From positions 1 through 8,018 of the forward strand of contig JAGZLR010000076.1 of the NCBI GenBank assembly GCA_018364635.1: DNA of 8,018 bases, given 5' to 3'. Below, in pieces: positions 1-6,459 of the stretch; the stretch's first letter is position 1, and every line of letters begins with the position of its first letter. Source of the stretch: Clostridiales bacterium (GTDB lineage: Bacteria > Bacillota > Clostridia > Lachnospirales > Anaerotignaceae). A program made the position numbers and the translations under genes. The notes below the pieces were generated by a model, which was not told the DNA's origin, made no database searches, and was given only the letters and a program-made list of their open reading frames with translations.

Positions 1-112
1 GAGGCAAATTCTCTTTTGATCCCACAAATAAAATTTTACCGTCTTTTTCCAATAGCACCTCTGCTCTCTTCCCATGGTCCATTGTTATAATTTCACCGGT
101 AAATAGTCTCAA
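1..112 (-). CDS. Amidohydrolase-like protein, N-terminal fragment (continues beyond the left edge)
   Basis: Only the first 37 codons are in the window. Reading from a TTG at 112-110, the peptide begins MRLFTGEIITMD and goes on to a segment ending in DGKILFVGSKENLP. This resembles the N-terminal beta-sandwich of metal-dependent amidohydrolases (YtcJ-like), which typically open with a 'GxIITMD...AVLIEDGKIVAVG' pattern. The TTG start is supported by a GGGAGGA Shine-Dalgarno at 119-125, six bases upstream, and no ATG or GTG lies in a better position. The metal-binding HxH motif and active site would lie outside the window, so substrate and activity cannot be judged. The gene starts 20 bases after the stop of the CLC transporter on the same strand, so the two are probably co-transcribed. 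Family is inferred from a short stretch. Confidence 0.6.
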   Translation of the reverse strand, partial: MRLFTGEIITMDHGKRAEVLLEKDGKILFVGSKENLP

Positions 113-132
113 AACAATTCCTCCCAAGTATC

Positions 133-1419
133 TTAGTGTGTTCCTCTGTCTATCTTTTCAATTTTAATTTTGGAATATACAATTTTTTGAGCACTGTAAA
201 GTCCATAGTATCCAGAGAGCATATAACATACTGCACAAGCAATTGCAAAAAAAATCAAGCCATTTACTCCAAACAGTTCAATACTTAAAAACATAGAAGT
301 TAAAGGACAGTTTGTTACACCACAAAAAACTGCAATCAGACCAATACCTGCGCTAAAGGAAGGATGCAATCCCAAAACTTTACCTGCAACATTTCCAAAG
401 GTTGCCCCTGTAAAAAAAGCCGGCACAATTTCTCCTCCTTTAAATCCAGCACAAAGTGTAACAGAAGTAAATAAAATTTTAAGTAAAAACGCCTCTGCTC
501 TGGCCTCTCCTTGCAAAGCACGGGTAATAACATCCATTCCAGCTCCATTATAATCATATGATCCTACAAGAAAAGTAAGAACAATCACCACAATTCCGCC
601 GACAGCCCCTCTTATCACTTTGTTAGGAATATATACTTTATAAAACTTTGATACATATTTCATTGCTAAACAAAAAATAACACTTACCACAGCACATGCG
701 ATAGCGAGAGCTAGCACCTGAAAAATGCTTACAGCAGATAATTTAGGAATTCCCATAATAAAAAACGCTGTTGGTTCAATTCCAAAATAGTGTGCAACTA
801 AAAACGAAAACGCTGAAGCAAGCATTCCAGGCACAATCGCTGAATATTGCATAACTCCTACATGCACGACTTCCATAGCAAAAACTACACTTGCTACAGG
901 AGTACCAAAAAGTGCCGAAAATCCAGCTGACATACCACAAATGGTAATGATTCTCATATCTTGTTCCTTTAAATGCAACGAACGTCCAATCGTACCAGCA
1001 ATACTTCCTCCCAACTGTAATGCAGCACCCTCTCTTCCTGAAGATCCCCCCAACCAATGAGTAATAACTGTACTAATAAAAATTAAAGGTGCTGTTTTAA
1101 AAGAAACCATTTCGGCAGAGCGAACAGCCATCAGTACTGCATTCGTTCCCTTCTCTTTATCCATACCACATGTTTTATATAAGAAAGCGATCAAGGCACC
1201 TCCTACTGGTAAGAAAAATAAAAGATACCAATGCTCCATGCGTGACTCTGTAGCCCACTCAACTGCAATATGGAAAATTGATCCTACAACACCTACCATA
1301 ATACCAACAATAGTTGCAATTATCATCCATTTAGAAAAAGTTTTAATATTGTCTTTTGTAGATTTTACTTCCTCTTCAATGTTTTCTTCGATTCCTATTT
1401 GATTAAAATCGAACGACAT
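133..1419 (-). CDS. CLC-family anion/proton transporter, CLC-F-like branch
   Basis: A 428-residue polytopic membrane protein of the CLC (EriC) family, which moves halide ions, usually in exchange for protons, across the cytoplasmic membrane. Seen: the GREG motif at 128-131 with the gating glutamate E130, a GFKGGEIVPAFF segment at 325-336, and a C-terminal YYGLYSAQ segment (404-411) near the position of the conserved anion-binding tyrosine. There is no C-terminal CBS domain. The usual selectivity motif GSGIP is replaced by GTNAV (91-95), and E330 stands where classical CLCs have GGxFxP. From family knowledge, both changes point to the branch containing fluoride/proton antiporters rather than classical chloride antiporters. 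The ion itself is inference. ATG 1419 has an AGGGGG Shine-Dalgarno at 1430-1435. No fluoride riboswitch was found upstream. Confidence 0.92.
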   Translation of the reverse strand: MSFDFNQIGIEENIEEEVKSTKDNIKTFSKWMIIATIVGIMVGVVGSIFHIAVEWATESRMEHWYLLFFLPVGGALIAFLYKTCGMDKEKGTNAVLMAVRSAEMVSFKTAPLIFISTVITHWLGGSSGREGAALQLGGSIAGTIGRSLHLKEQDMRIITICGMSAGFSALFGTPVASVVFAMEVVHVGVMQYSAIVPGMLASAFSFLVAHYFGIEPTAFFIMGIPKLSAVSIFQVLALAIACAVVSVIFCLAMKYVSKFYKVYIPNKVIRGAVGGIVVIVLTFLVGSYDYNGAGMDVITRALQGEARAEAFLLKILFTSVTLCAGFKGGEIVPAFFTGATFGNVAGKVLGLHPSFSAGIGLIAVFCGVTNCPLTSMFLSIELFGVNGLIFFAIACAVCYMLSGYYGLYSAQKIVYSKIKIEKIDRGTH

Positions 1420-1454
1420 ATTGTAATATCCCCCTAAATAATTCCATTTTTTTC

Positions 1455-1483
1455 ATAGTATCATACTTTTTCTATTAATTCAA
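1455..1483 (-). promoter_or_regulatory. Probable promoter of the CLC transporter gene
   Basis: On the minus strand TTGAAT (1483-1478) and TACTAT (1460-1455) are separated by 17 bases, a good fit to a housekeeping sigma factor. Transcription would start near 1448, giving a leader of about 30 bases before the ATG at 1419. An 11-bp perfect palindrome, AGTATGATACT, covers the upstream edge of the -10 box and could be an operator; no regulator is evident. Confidence 0.5.
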
Positions 1484-1570
1484 ATCTTTCTCTTTATATT
1501 ACTCTCTGTTTATAAATATCAATATCTTTTTCTATTTTCTGAAGAAAAAAATAGTTTCGAATCAATTTTA

Positions 1571-1579
1571 TGTTATAAT
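1571..1579 (+). promoter_or_regulatory. Extended -10 promoter of the pseudouridine synthase gene
   Basis: TG-T-TATAAT at 1571-1579 is a perfect extended -10 element. No convincing -35 hexamer lies at 16-18 bases (TAGTTT at 1552-1557 is the nearest), as is common for extended -10 promoters. The start site would be near 1586, leaving a leader of only about 12-20 bases before the start codon. Confidence 0.5.
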
Positions 1580-1597
1580 TTAGTTCTAGGAAGGGGA

Positions 1598-2335
1598 ATG
1601 AACGTAATGGCTATGATAAGGTTAGACAAATTTTTAGTTCTCAATGGCAAATGCAGCCGCAGAGAAGCAAAAGAATATATCCGCCGCAGGGCTGTTTTGG
1701 TTAATGGTTATCCAGTACAAAAAAGTGATCATCCTATTGATACACAAAAAGACATTGTTACATTTTTAGGTCAACAACTGCACTATGAAAAATATTTATA
1801 TTATATGATGAATAAACCAGCTGGATATCTCACTGCAACGACAGATAAAACATGTAGCACAGTGTTTGATCTTCTGACTGACGATATGAAAAACCTGAGT
1901 CTTTCTGCTGCTGGTCGACTTGATAAAGATACAGAAGGATTATTGTTGTTTAGTAATAACGGAAAATTTATTCATAACATGATATCTCCAAAAAAACATG
2001 TAAATAAAACATATTTTGCTCAATTATTAAAACCAGCATCCGATGAAAACCAAAAAGTATTCTTACAAGGTATTACCATAGACGGAGGAGAACTCTGCCG
2101 ATCAGCACAATTAGAAATTCTTTCAGATCCAACAGAAGTCCTGCTTACAATTCATGAAGGGAAATATCATCAAGTAAAACGTATGTTTCAAGCAGTTAAT
2201 AATCAAGTTTTATATCTGAAACGGATAAAAATAGGTTCTTTGTTGTTGGATGAAACACTTCCGCTTGGTAGCTTTAAAAAATTAACCTCCGCAGAAGCTG
2301 CACTTACTGGTGCAGAACTGGAAGAAGAATTTTAA
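1598..2335 (+). CDS. rsuA: RsuA-type 16S rRNA pseudouridine synthase
   Basis: A cytoplasmic enzyme that isomerises one uridine of 16S rRNA to pseudouridine (U516 in E. coli RsuA). Seen: an N-terminal S4 RNA-binding domain (RLDKFLVLNGKCSRREA, from residue 8), the MNKPAGY segment at 71-77, the catalytic GRLDKDTEGLLL motif with D109, and the HEGKYHQVKRMF motif at 186-197. The length (245) and the KTY...HQVKRMF...LxxGxxxxLT order match the RsuA/RluB/RluE/RluF group, RsuA best. Three in-frame ATGs occur at 1598, 1607 and 1613. An AGGAAGGGG sequence at 1588-1596 serves 1598 (through AGGA) or 1607 (through GGGGA). Family N-termini start at about 'MRLDKF', so 1607 or 1613 is also plausible. The gene stands alone, divergent from the CLC gene and convergent with csoR. 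Exact rRNA target is inferred. Confidence 0.9.
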   Translation: MNVMAMIRLDKFLVLNGKCSRREAKEYIRRRAVLVNGYPVQKSDHPIDTQKDIVTFLGQQLHYEKYLYYMMNKPAGYLTATTDKTCSTVFDLLTDDMKNLSLSAAGRLDKDTEGLLLFSNNGKFIHNMISPKKHVNKTYFAQLLKPASDENQKVFLQGITIDGGELCRSAQLEILSDPTEVLLTIHEGKYHQVKRMFQAVNNQVLYLKRIKIGSLLLDETLPLGSFKKLTSAEAALTGAELEEEF

Positions 2336-2454
2336 TTTTTCGTCTATTATTGTACGAGAAACGTTGAAGAATCGATACGTCTACTGGTATTTTATGAAAG
2401 ACTATTTTTTCGAAAAGATTTCATCTAAATTTGGACACAATAAAGCAATATGAA

Positions 2455-2484
2455 AAGTGGCTGAATTGATTTTTTCAGCCACTT
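2455..2484. terminator. Hairpin terminator between convergent rsuA and csoR
   Basis: A perfect 11-bp stem (AAGTGGCTGAA at 2455-2465 with TTCAGCCACTT at 2474-2484) with an 8-base loop lies between two genes that end facing each other. Only short T-rich tails follow on each strand (CTATTT on plus, TTTTC on minus). It probably serves both directions. The 119 bases between rsuA and this stem hold nothing recognisable. Confidence 0.7.
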
Positions 2485-2506
2485 CTATTTCCTCCAACAG
2501 TTGTTC

Positions 2507-2779
2507 CTATTTTGTTAATTTCTCCATAACACTTATAATCTCTTCGATCTTTTTTTCTGTCTCTTGCTGAGAACCACTAGAAAAAGAATCTAACACACAG
2601 GAATTTAAATGTGCACGTAAAATCTCCTTATTGACTCGTCGAAGAACTGCTTCTGCCGCCAATACCTGATTAAAAATATCAATACAGTATTGATCCTCTT
2701 CCACCATGTTCAATATACCGTCAATCTGTCCTTTTGCTGTTTTTAACAGACGGTTAATTTTATTTTTGTCAGCTTTCAT
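2507..2779 (-). CDS. csoR: CsoR-family copper(I)-sensing repressor
   Basis: A 90-residue all-helical DNA-binding protein of the CsoR/RcnR family (DUF156). Apo-CsoR binds the operator of copper-export genes; Cu(I) binding releases it. Seen: the family signature RLLKTAKGQIDGI at 10-22 and the Cu(I) ligand set C32 (in QYC), H57 and C61 (HLNSC). This is the Cys-His-Cys pattern of true copper sensors, as distinct from the patterns of the Ni/Co (RcnR) and persulfide (CstR) sensors. The ATG lies 13 bases after the copA stop, and its AAGGGGA Shine-Dalgarno overlaps that stop, so the genes are co-transcribed and probably translationally coupled. With csoR second in the operon, expression should be autoregulated through the operator in front of copA. 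Confidence 0.93.
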   Translation of the reverse strand: MKADKNKINRLLKTAKGQIDGILNMVEEDQYCIDIFNQVLAAEAVLRRVNKEILRAHLNSCVLDSFSSGSQQETEKKIEEIISVMEKLTK

Positions 2780-2792
2780 TTATAGCTTCCCC

Positions 2793-2999
2793 TTACTGAA
2801 TAGATAATACTTGATAACCAGCATCTTCTACTGCCTTTTTCAACTCATCATCAGCAACCTCTTTTGTCAGTGTCACTTTCGCACATTTTTCTTCAAGGCT
2901 AACCTCTGCCTTTACCCCATCCATTTCATTTAACGCTTTCTCCACTCTTCCTGTGCAATGAGCGCACATCATTCCTTCAATCATAATTACTTTGTTCAT
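2793..2999 (-). CDS. Possible internally initiated CopZ-like copper chaperone (in frame within copA)
   Basis: The last 68 codons of copA form a complete HMA domain (MNKVIMIEGMMCAHC..., two ligand cysteines) that begins exactly with an ATG at 2999. That ATG is preceded by AAAGGAGAGG (AGGAG at 3012-3008), eight bases upstream. This is a stronger Shine-Dalgarno than that of copA itself. The domain matches stand-alone CopZ chaperones in size and start position, and no separate copZ is present beside copA and csoR here. The simplest reading is a copZ gene fused in frame to copA that kept its own start, giving both fused and free forms. Translation from this site is inferred; the fused domain is certain. 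Confidence 0.45.
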   Translation of the reverse strand: MNKVIMIEGMMCAHCTGRVEKALNEMDGVKAEVSLEEKCAKVTLTKEVADDELKKAVEDAGYQVLSIQ

Positions 3000-5366
3000 C
3001 GTTTCCTCTCCTTTACATTTATCATTTAATTTATCATTAACCGGTTTCAGATCTTTCTCTTCCACCGAAGTTGATACTGAAGTAATCTCTTTCCCATTTT
3101 CTCTTGCTGCAAATGATGGTTTAAAAAACTTTAGTCTCAAAGCATTAGACACTACACAGACACTACTCAAACTCATTGCAGCAGCTCCAAACATTGGACT
3201 TAACTTGATACCAAAAGCAGGATACCAGATACCTGCGGCCAGAGGAATACCAATACAATTGTAAAAAAACGCCCAAAATAGATTTTCCTTTATATTTTTA
3301 ATGACACTTTTACTCAACTGAATTGCTGAAACACTGTCCAAAAGATCACTTTTCATTAAGACAATATCTGCTGATTCAATCGCTACATCTGTTCCTGCAC
3401 CAATAGCAATTCCAACATCCGCTCTTGACAGTGCGGGAGCATCATTGATCCCGTCCCCAATCATTGCAACTTTCTTTCCATTATCTTGTAAGCGTCTGAT
3501 CTCTTTTTCTTTATCTTGAGGTAAAACTTCTGCAATAACTTTTTTAATCCCAGCCTGATGACCAATGGCTTCTGCTGTCTTTTCATTATCTCCTGTTAAA
3601 AGAATAACATCAATCCCCATTTTTTCAAATTCAGCCACTGCTTTTTTACTGCTTTCTTTCATCGGATCTGACGCAGCGATGACCCCTGCAAATTTTTTAT
3701 CTATTGCAAAATACAAAGGTGTTTTTCCTTGTTCAGCAAAATTTTGTCCATCAAAACCAGAAAATGAAATTTGATTTTCTTGCATCATCTTTTTATTTCC
3801 TGCAAGAATCTCTTTTTCTTCCACAGTAGCTCTGATTCCCTGCCCAGCAATTGCTTCAAATTGCTCTGCTTTTTTAAGTACCATGCCATCCTTTTTGGCT
3901 CTTTCTAAAATAGCCTCTGCCAATGGATGTTCGGAAAGCTTTTCAACTGAAGCAGCAAGCGTTAACAGCTCTTCTTCTTTTATTCCTTCTACACAAAGTA
4001 TATCTGTTACTGATGGATGCCCTTCTGTCACTGTTCCAGTTTTATCCAATACAACTGTATCAATACTATGTGCAGTTTCTAAACTTTCTGCGGAACGAAT
4101 TAAAATTCCATTCTCCGCTCCCTTGCCTGTACCTACCATAATCGCCGTTGGCGTAGCTAAACCTAAAGCACATGGACAAGAAATAACAAGAACAGCAATT
4201 CCACAGGACAAAGCGAATTCAAAGGATTGTCCTAAAATTAGCCAAACAACCACTGTTATAAACGAAATTCCCATAACAATTGGAACAAACACACCAGAAA
4301 TCTTATCTGCTAATTTTGCAATAGGTGCTTTGGAACCGCTGGCATCTTCCACTAATTGAATAATTTGTGATAATGTTGTATCTTTTCCTACTCTTTCTGC
4401 ACGAAATTTTATAAATCCAGCTTTATTGATTGATGCACTAATCACCTTGTCTCCAGGACTTTTTTCAATAGGAATACTTTCACCTGTCAAAGCAGATTCA
4501 TCTACAGATGCTCTTCCCTCTATGACTGTACCGTCTACAGGAACTCCACCACCTTGTTTAACAATCACAATATCTCCTGGAAGTATTTCCTCTGCTCCTA
4601 TTTCTATCTGTACGCCATCGCGTTCTACCAGAGCAGTTTTCGGAGAAAGATCAAGTAGTTTACTAATTGCCTCACTTGTCTTTCCTTTTGATCTTGTCTC
4701 CATATATTTTCCTACTGTGATTAACGTCAAAATCATAGAAACCGATTCAAAATACAAATCCATATGATACTGCTTTACAAGAGCCATATTTTGCACGCCA
4801 AGGCCATAGCCCATTCGATAGATTGCAAATACCCCATATATAAATGAAGCAGAAGCACCAACCGCAATCAAGGAATCCATATTGGGCGTACCTTTTAAGA
4901 GAGTACGAAAGCCCACATCAAAAAATTTTCTATTGACATACATAACCGGAAGCACCAAAAGCATCTGTGTTAATGCATAAGAAACAGCATTTTCCATCCC
5001 ACTTAAAAAACTAGGCAATGGCAATCCAACCATGTGTCCCATTGTAATATACATTAAAGGCACAAGGAAAATAAAAGATATCCATAACCGACGAACCATT
5101 GACTTCATTTCATCCTGTGCAATATTTTTCCCTTGTATCTGAGCTTTCTTTTCTTCTCCTATTACGGAAGCACCATATCCCCCCTCTTCCACAGCGGAAA
5201 TAATTTCAGTTTCCGATAAACTTTCATCATCAAAAGAAACTGTCATTCGATTTTGCAACAAATTAACATTAACAGACTGTACGCCTTTCAGCTTTTTTAC
5301 GCTCTTTTCAACATGTGCGCTACAAGCGCTACAAGTCATTCCTGTAACATTAAACTTTTGTTCCAT
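2793..5366 (-). CDS. copA: Copper-exporting P1B-type ATPase with N- and C-terminal metal-binding domains
   Basis: Membrane pump that exports Cu(I) from the cytoplasm using ATP. Counted from ATG 5366 it has 857 residues. Order: HMA domain 1 with GMTCSAC (C12, C15); membrane helices from about 95; actuator domain with TGES (294-297); CPC metal site in the sixth helix (C397, C399); phosphorylation motif DKTGT (D441); HP motif (H480); GDGINDAP (638 region); Y702-N703 and M731/S735 in the last helices, the Cu+-type pattern; a charged linker (about 745-789); then a second HMA domain (790-857) with MCAHC (C801, C804). The frame stays open up to a TTG at 5444, but that TTG is the -35 box of the promoter, and the operator lies inside the extension, so those 26 codons are not used. 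ATG 5366 has AAGGA nine bases upstream; ATG 5372 is a weaker alternative. Confidence 0.95.
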   Translation of the reverse strand: MEQKFNVTGMTCSACSAHVEKSVKKLKGVQSVNVNLLQNRMTVSFDDESLSETEIISAVEEGGYGASVIGEEKKAQIQGKNIAQDEMKSMVRRLWISFIFLVPLMYITMGHMVGLPLPSFLSGMENAVSYALTQMLLVLPVMYVNRKFFDVGFRTLLKGTPNMDSLIAVGASASFIYGVFAIYRMGYGLGVQNMALVKQYHMDLYFESVSMILTLITVGKYMETRSKGKTSEAISKLLDLSPKTALVERDGVQIEIGAEEILPGDIVIVKQGGGVPVDGTVIEGRASVDESALTGESIPIEKSPGDKVISASINKAGFIKFRAERVGKDTTLSQIIQLVEDASGSKAPIAKLADKISGVFVPIVMGISFITVVVWLILGQSFEFALSCGIAVLVISCPCALGLATPTAIMVGTGKGAENGILIRSAESLETAHSIDTVVLDKTGTVTEGHPSVTDILCVEGIKEEELLTLAASVEKLSEHPLAEAILERAKKDGMVLKKAEQFEAIAGQGIRATVEEKEILAGNKKMMQENQISFSGFDGQNFAEQGKTPLYFAIDKKFAGVIAASDPMKESSKKAVAEFEKMGIDVILLTGDNEKTAEAIGHQAGIKKVIAEVLPQDKEKEIRRLQDNGKKVAMIGDGINDAPALSRADVGIAIGAGTDVAIESADIVLMKSDLLDSVSAIQLSKSVIKNIKENLFWAFFYNCIGIPLAAGIWYPAFGIKLSPMFGAAAMSLSSVCVVSNALRLKFFKPSFAARENGKEITSVSTSVEEKDLKPVNDKLNDKCKGEETMNKVIMIEGMMCAHCTGRVEKALNEMDGVKAEVSLEEKCAKVTLTKEVADDELKKAVEDAGYQVLSIQ

Positions 5367-5386
5367 GTACATCCATCCTTTTCTAT

Positions 5387-5405
5387 ATACACCCACAGGG
5401 GGTAT
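5387..5405. promoter_or_regulatory. CsoR operator in front of copA-csoR
   Basis: ATACACCC-ACA-GGGGGTAT (plus strand) is a 19-bp inverted repeat with 8-bp arms and a single mismatch. It has the TACCCnnnnnGGGTA-type G/C-tract layout known for CsoR operators. It starts about four bases after the expected transcription start and lies between the -10 box and the copA Shine-Dalgarno, where a bound repressor would block initiation or escape. A cognate csoR lies in the same operon. Confidence 0.8.
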
Positions 5406-5415
5406 CTGTGTTATT

Positions 5416-5444
5416 ATCATACTATTTTTCTTTAGTCTTGTCAA
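5416..5444 (-). promoter_or_regulatory. Promoter of the copA-csoR operon
   Basis: Minus strand: TTGACA at 5444-5439, a 17-base spacer, then TATGAT at 5421-5416. The -35 box and spacing are perfect and the -10 has one deviation, so the promoter should be strong when not repressed. The expected start is near 5409, giving a leader of about 43 bases that contains the CsoR operator. Confidence 0.85.
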
Positions 5445-5462
5445 TCTATTTTCTGTATATAC

Positions 5463-5488
5463 AAAAAAGTCCGGTAAATACCGGACTT
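5463..5488 (-). terminator. Intrinsic terminator of the GH25 lysozyme gene
   Basis: AAGTCCGGTA (5467-5476) and TACCGGACTT (5479-5488) form a GC-cored stem. On the minus strand it is followed by an unbroken run of T (5468-5463). It lies six bases after the lysozyme stop and 19 bases before the -35 box of copA, so it isolates the copper operon from upstream read-through. Confidence 0.88.
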
Positions 5489-5493
5489 CTCAA

Positions 5494-6246
5494 TCAAATC
5501 ATCTGTTCTGCAAGCCTAGTAAGCAAGCTCTCCCCATATCGATACATACTTAAAAACAGCATCGTATTATTATCAAAACCACACTTTTCCTGAACAATTT
5601 TTTTAGCTTCTTCTACAGTCATGTTTTCCTTTTCCAACCCATTCCAACCTCCTTCCTGTATTATTGATGCGTAATCTTTATATGCAATATCCAGGTCAAC
5701 TCTTCCAGTGATACCATCGATGATACCATTGTTTGTATGCTGCCACATACCAATATCCCTAGGCAAATTGGGCTTTTTTTTGCTGTATTCTGCAATCCAT
5801 ATATTATATTCTTTTAACCTACTGTTTTCTAAATAAGTTTTCCACCAATAAAGGCTTACATTGATGATAGGAAAGTAACCAGCCTCTTTTAATGTTTCTA
5901 AAAATGCAAGTGTGATCTTTGTAAGCTTCTCCTTTGACAGTCCTATTTGTCTTTTATCCTCTAAATCTAGTACTGTTGGATAAGTGATTTTCCTTTTTTT
6001 GATCACATCTAAAAAATTTCTTGCCTCATCAATGGCTTCTTCCACTGATACAGCGTAAGAATAGTGATAGGCACCTACATCAATTCCAGCTTCTTTCGCC
6101 TCTCTTGCATTTTTGTAAAAGTAGGAGTCTATTCCGCTGGTGCCATACGTAGCACGAATCATAGCAAATTTAACACCACTTCCCGCTACTTTTTCCCAAT
6201 CAATTTCACCTTGCCATTTGGATACATCAATTCCCTTGATCTCCAT
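5494..6246 (-). CDS. GH25 family lysozyme (N-acetylmuramidase) with a short C-terminal helical domain
   Basis: A 250-residue muramidase that would cleave the MurNAc-GlcNAc bond of peptidoglycan. Seen: GIDVSKWQG (5-13) with D7, the catalytic pair D94 and E96 in TVLDLED, the MWQH segment at 167-170, and the closing GRVDLDIAY (181-189), all typical of GH25. There is no signal peptide or membrane anchor; the protein starts directly at the fold, like phage endolysins that depend on a holin. Residues about 207-250 (TVEEAKKIVQEKCGF... YRYGESLLTRLAEQMI) form a separate amphipathic helical piece, perhaps a wall-binding or regulatory tail. ATG 6246 has a perfect AGGAGG seven bases upstream. No phage genes flank it, so it may be a domesticated endolysin or a non-classically released autolysin. 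No convincing promoter was found; TTGAAT/TATAGG upstream has 19-base spacing. Confidence 0.9.
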   Translation of the reverse strand: MEIKGIDVSKWQGEIDWEKVAGSGVKFAMIRATYGTSGIDSYFYKNAREAKEAGIDVGAYHYSYAVSVEEAIDEARNFLDVIKKRKITYPTVLDLEDKRQIGLSKEKLTKITLAFLETLKEAGYFPIINVSLYWWKTYLENSRLKEYNIWIAEYSKKKPNLPRDIGMWQHTNNGIIDGITGRVDLDIAYKDYASIIQEGGWNGLEKENMTVEEAKKIVQEKCGFDNNTMLFLSMYRYGESLLTRLAEQMI

Positions 6247-6342
6247 ATCACACCTCCTTCCTGTCCCACTTACTATATGTTATTCCATCTATTCATTTTG
6301 TTTCCTATACTCCAATTAGTTTGCAAATATTCAATATTTGTT

Positions 6343-6370
6343 TTGACTTTTCAACAATTTATGATATAAT
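6343..6370 (+). promoter_or_regulatory. Strong plus-strand promoter reading toward the YHYH gene
   Basis: TTGACT (6343-6348), a 16-base spacer and a perfect TATAAT (6365-6370) preceded by TG-A, an extended -10. The expected start is near 6377. The nearest annotated plus-strand gene starts at 6691, so the transcript would have a leader of about 310 bases containing the hairpin at 6428-6454 and both copies of the repeat. No nearer promoter for the YHYH gene was recognised. Confidence 0.75.
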
Positions 6371-6420
6371 CAAATTAAATAATACCACAATTCGAAATAT
6401 ATTATATAACAAAAGGAATC

Positions 6421-6459
6421 AAAAAAAGCTACTATGCCTTGGACACATAGTAGCCTTTT
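6421..6459 (-). terminator. Hairpin terminator, strongest on the minus strand
   Basis: GCTACTATG (6428-6436) pairs perfectly with CATAGTAGC (6446-6454) around a 9-base loop. On the minus strand the stem is followed by seven T (6427-6421), a textbook intrinsic terminator. On the plus strand it is followed only by CTTTTC, so it may also act as a leaky attenuator in the leader of the YHYH gene. No minus-strand protein gene ends here, which implies a non-coding transcript. Confidence 0.75.

Noticed and set aside
336..1057. Minus-strand frames of 73 and 93 codons (336-557, 776-1057) inside the CLC gene
   Set aside because: Out-of-frame shadows of the CLC gene with no protein-like composition.
1420..1597. 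Fluoride (crcB) riboswitch upstream of the CLC gene
   Set aside because: Neither the GGNGATGG opening nor the GGCTGATG...CCT segment could be found on the minus strand; only a simple promoter is seen.
2394..2453. Nineteen-codon frame (MKDYFFEK...) between rsuA and the terminator
   Set aside because: No Shine-Dalgarno, no promoter and no recognisable peptide; expected by chance in AT-rich DNA.
2992..4767. Plus-strand open frames opposite copA (2992-3264, 3565-3774, 3883-4359, 3923-4141, 4426-4767)
   Set aside because: They lie wholly within a well-supported gene on the other strand, show no family features and lack convincing ribosome binding sites.
5367..5444. Upstream extension of copA to a TTG at 5444 (26 more residues)
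   Set aside because: The TTG is part of the -35 box, and the -10 box and CsoR operator lie within the extension, so it would not be transcribed as coding sequence. CopA homologues start near the first HMA domain.
5253..5593. Plus-strand frames across the copA promoter and terminator (5253-5435, 5365-5553, 5408-5593)
   Set aside because: They run through the copA start, operator and a terminator stem and have no ribosome binding sites.
6064..6369. Plus-strand frame of 101 codons (6064-6369) opposite the lysozyme gene
   Set aside because: Mostly antisense to the well-supported GH25 gene and ends in a promoter; no family features.
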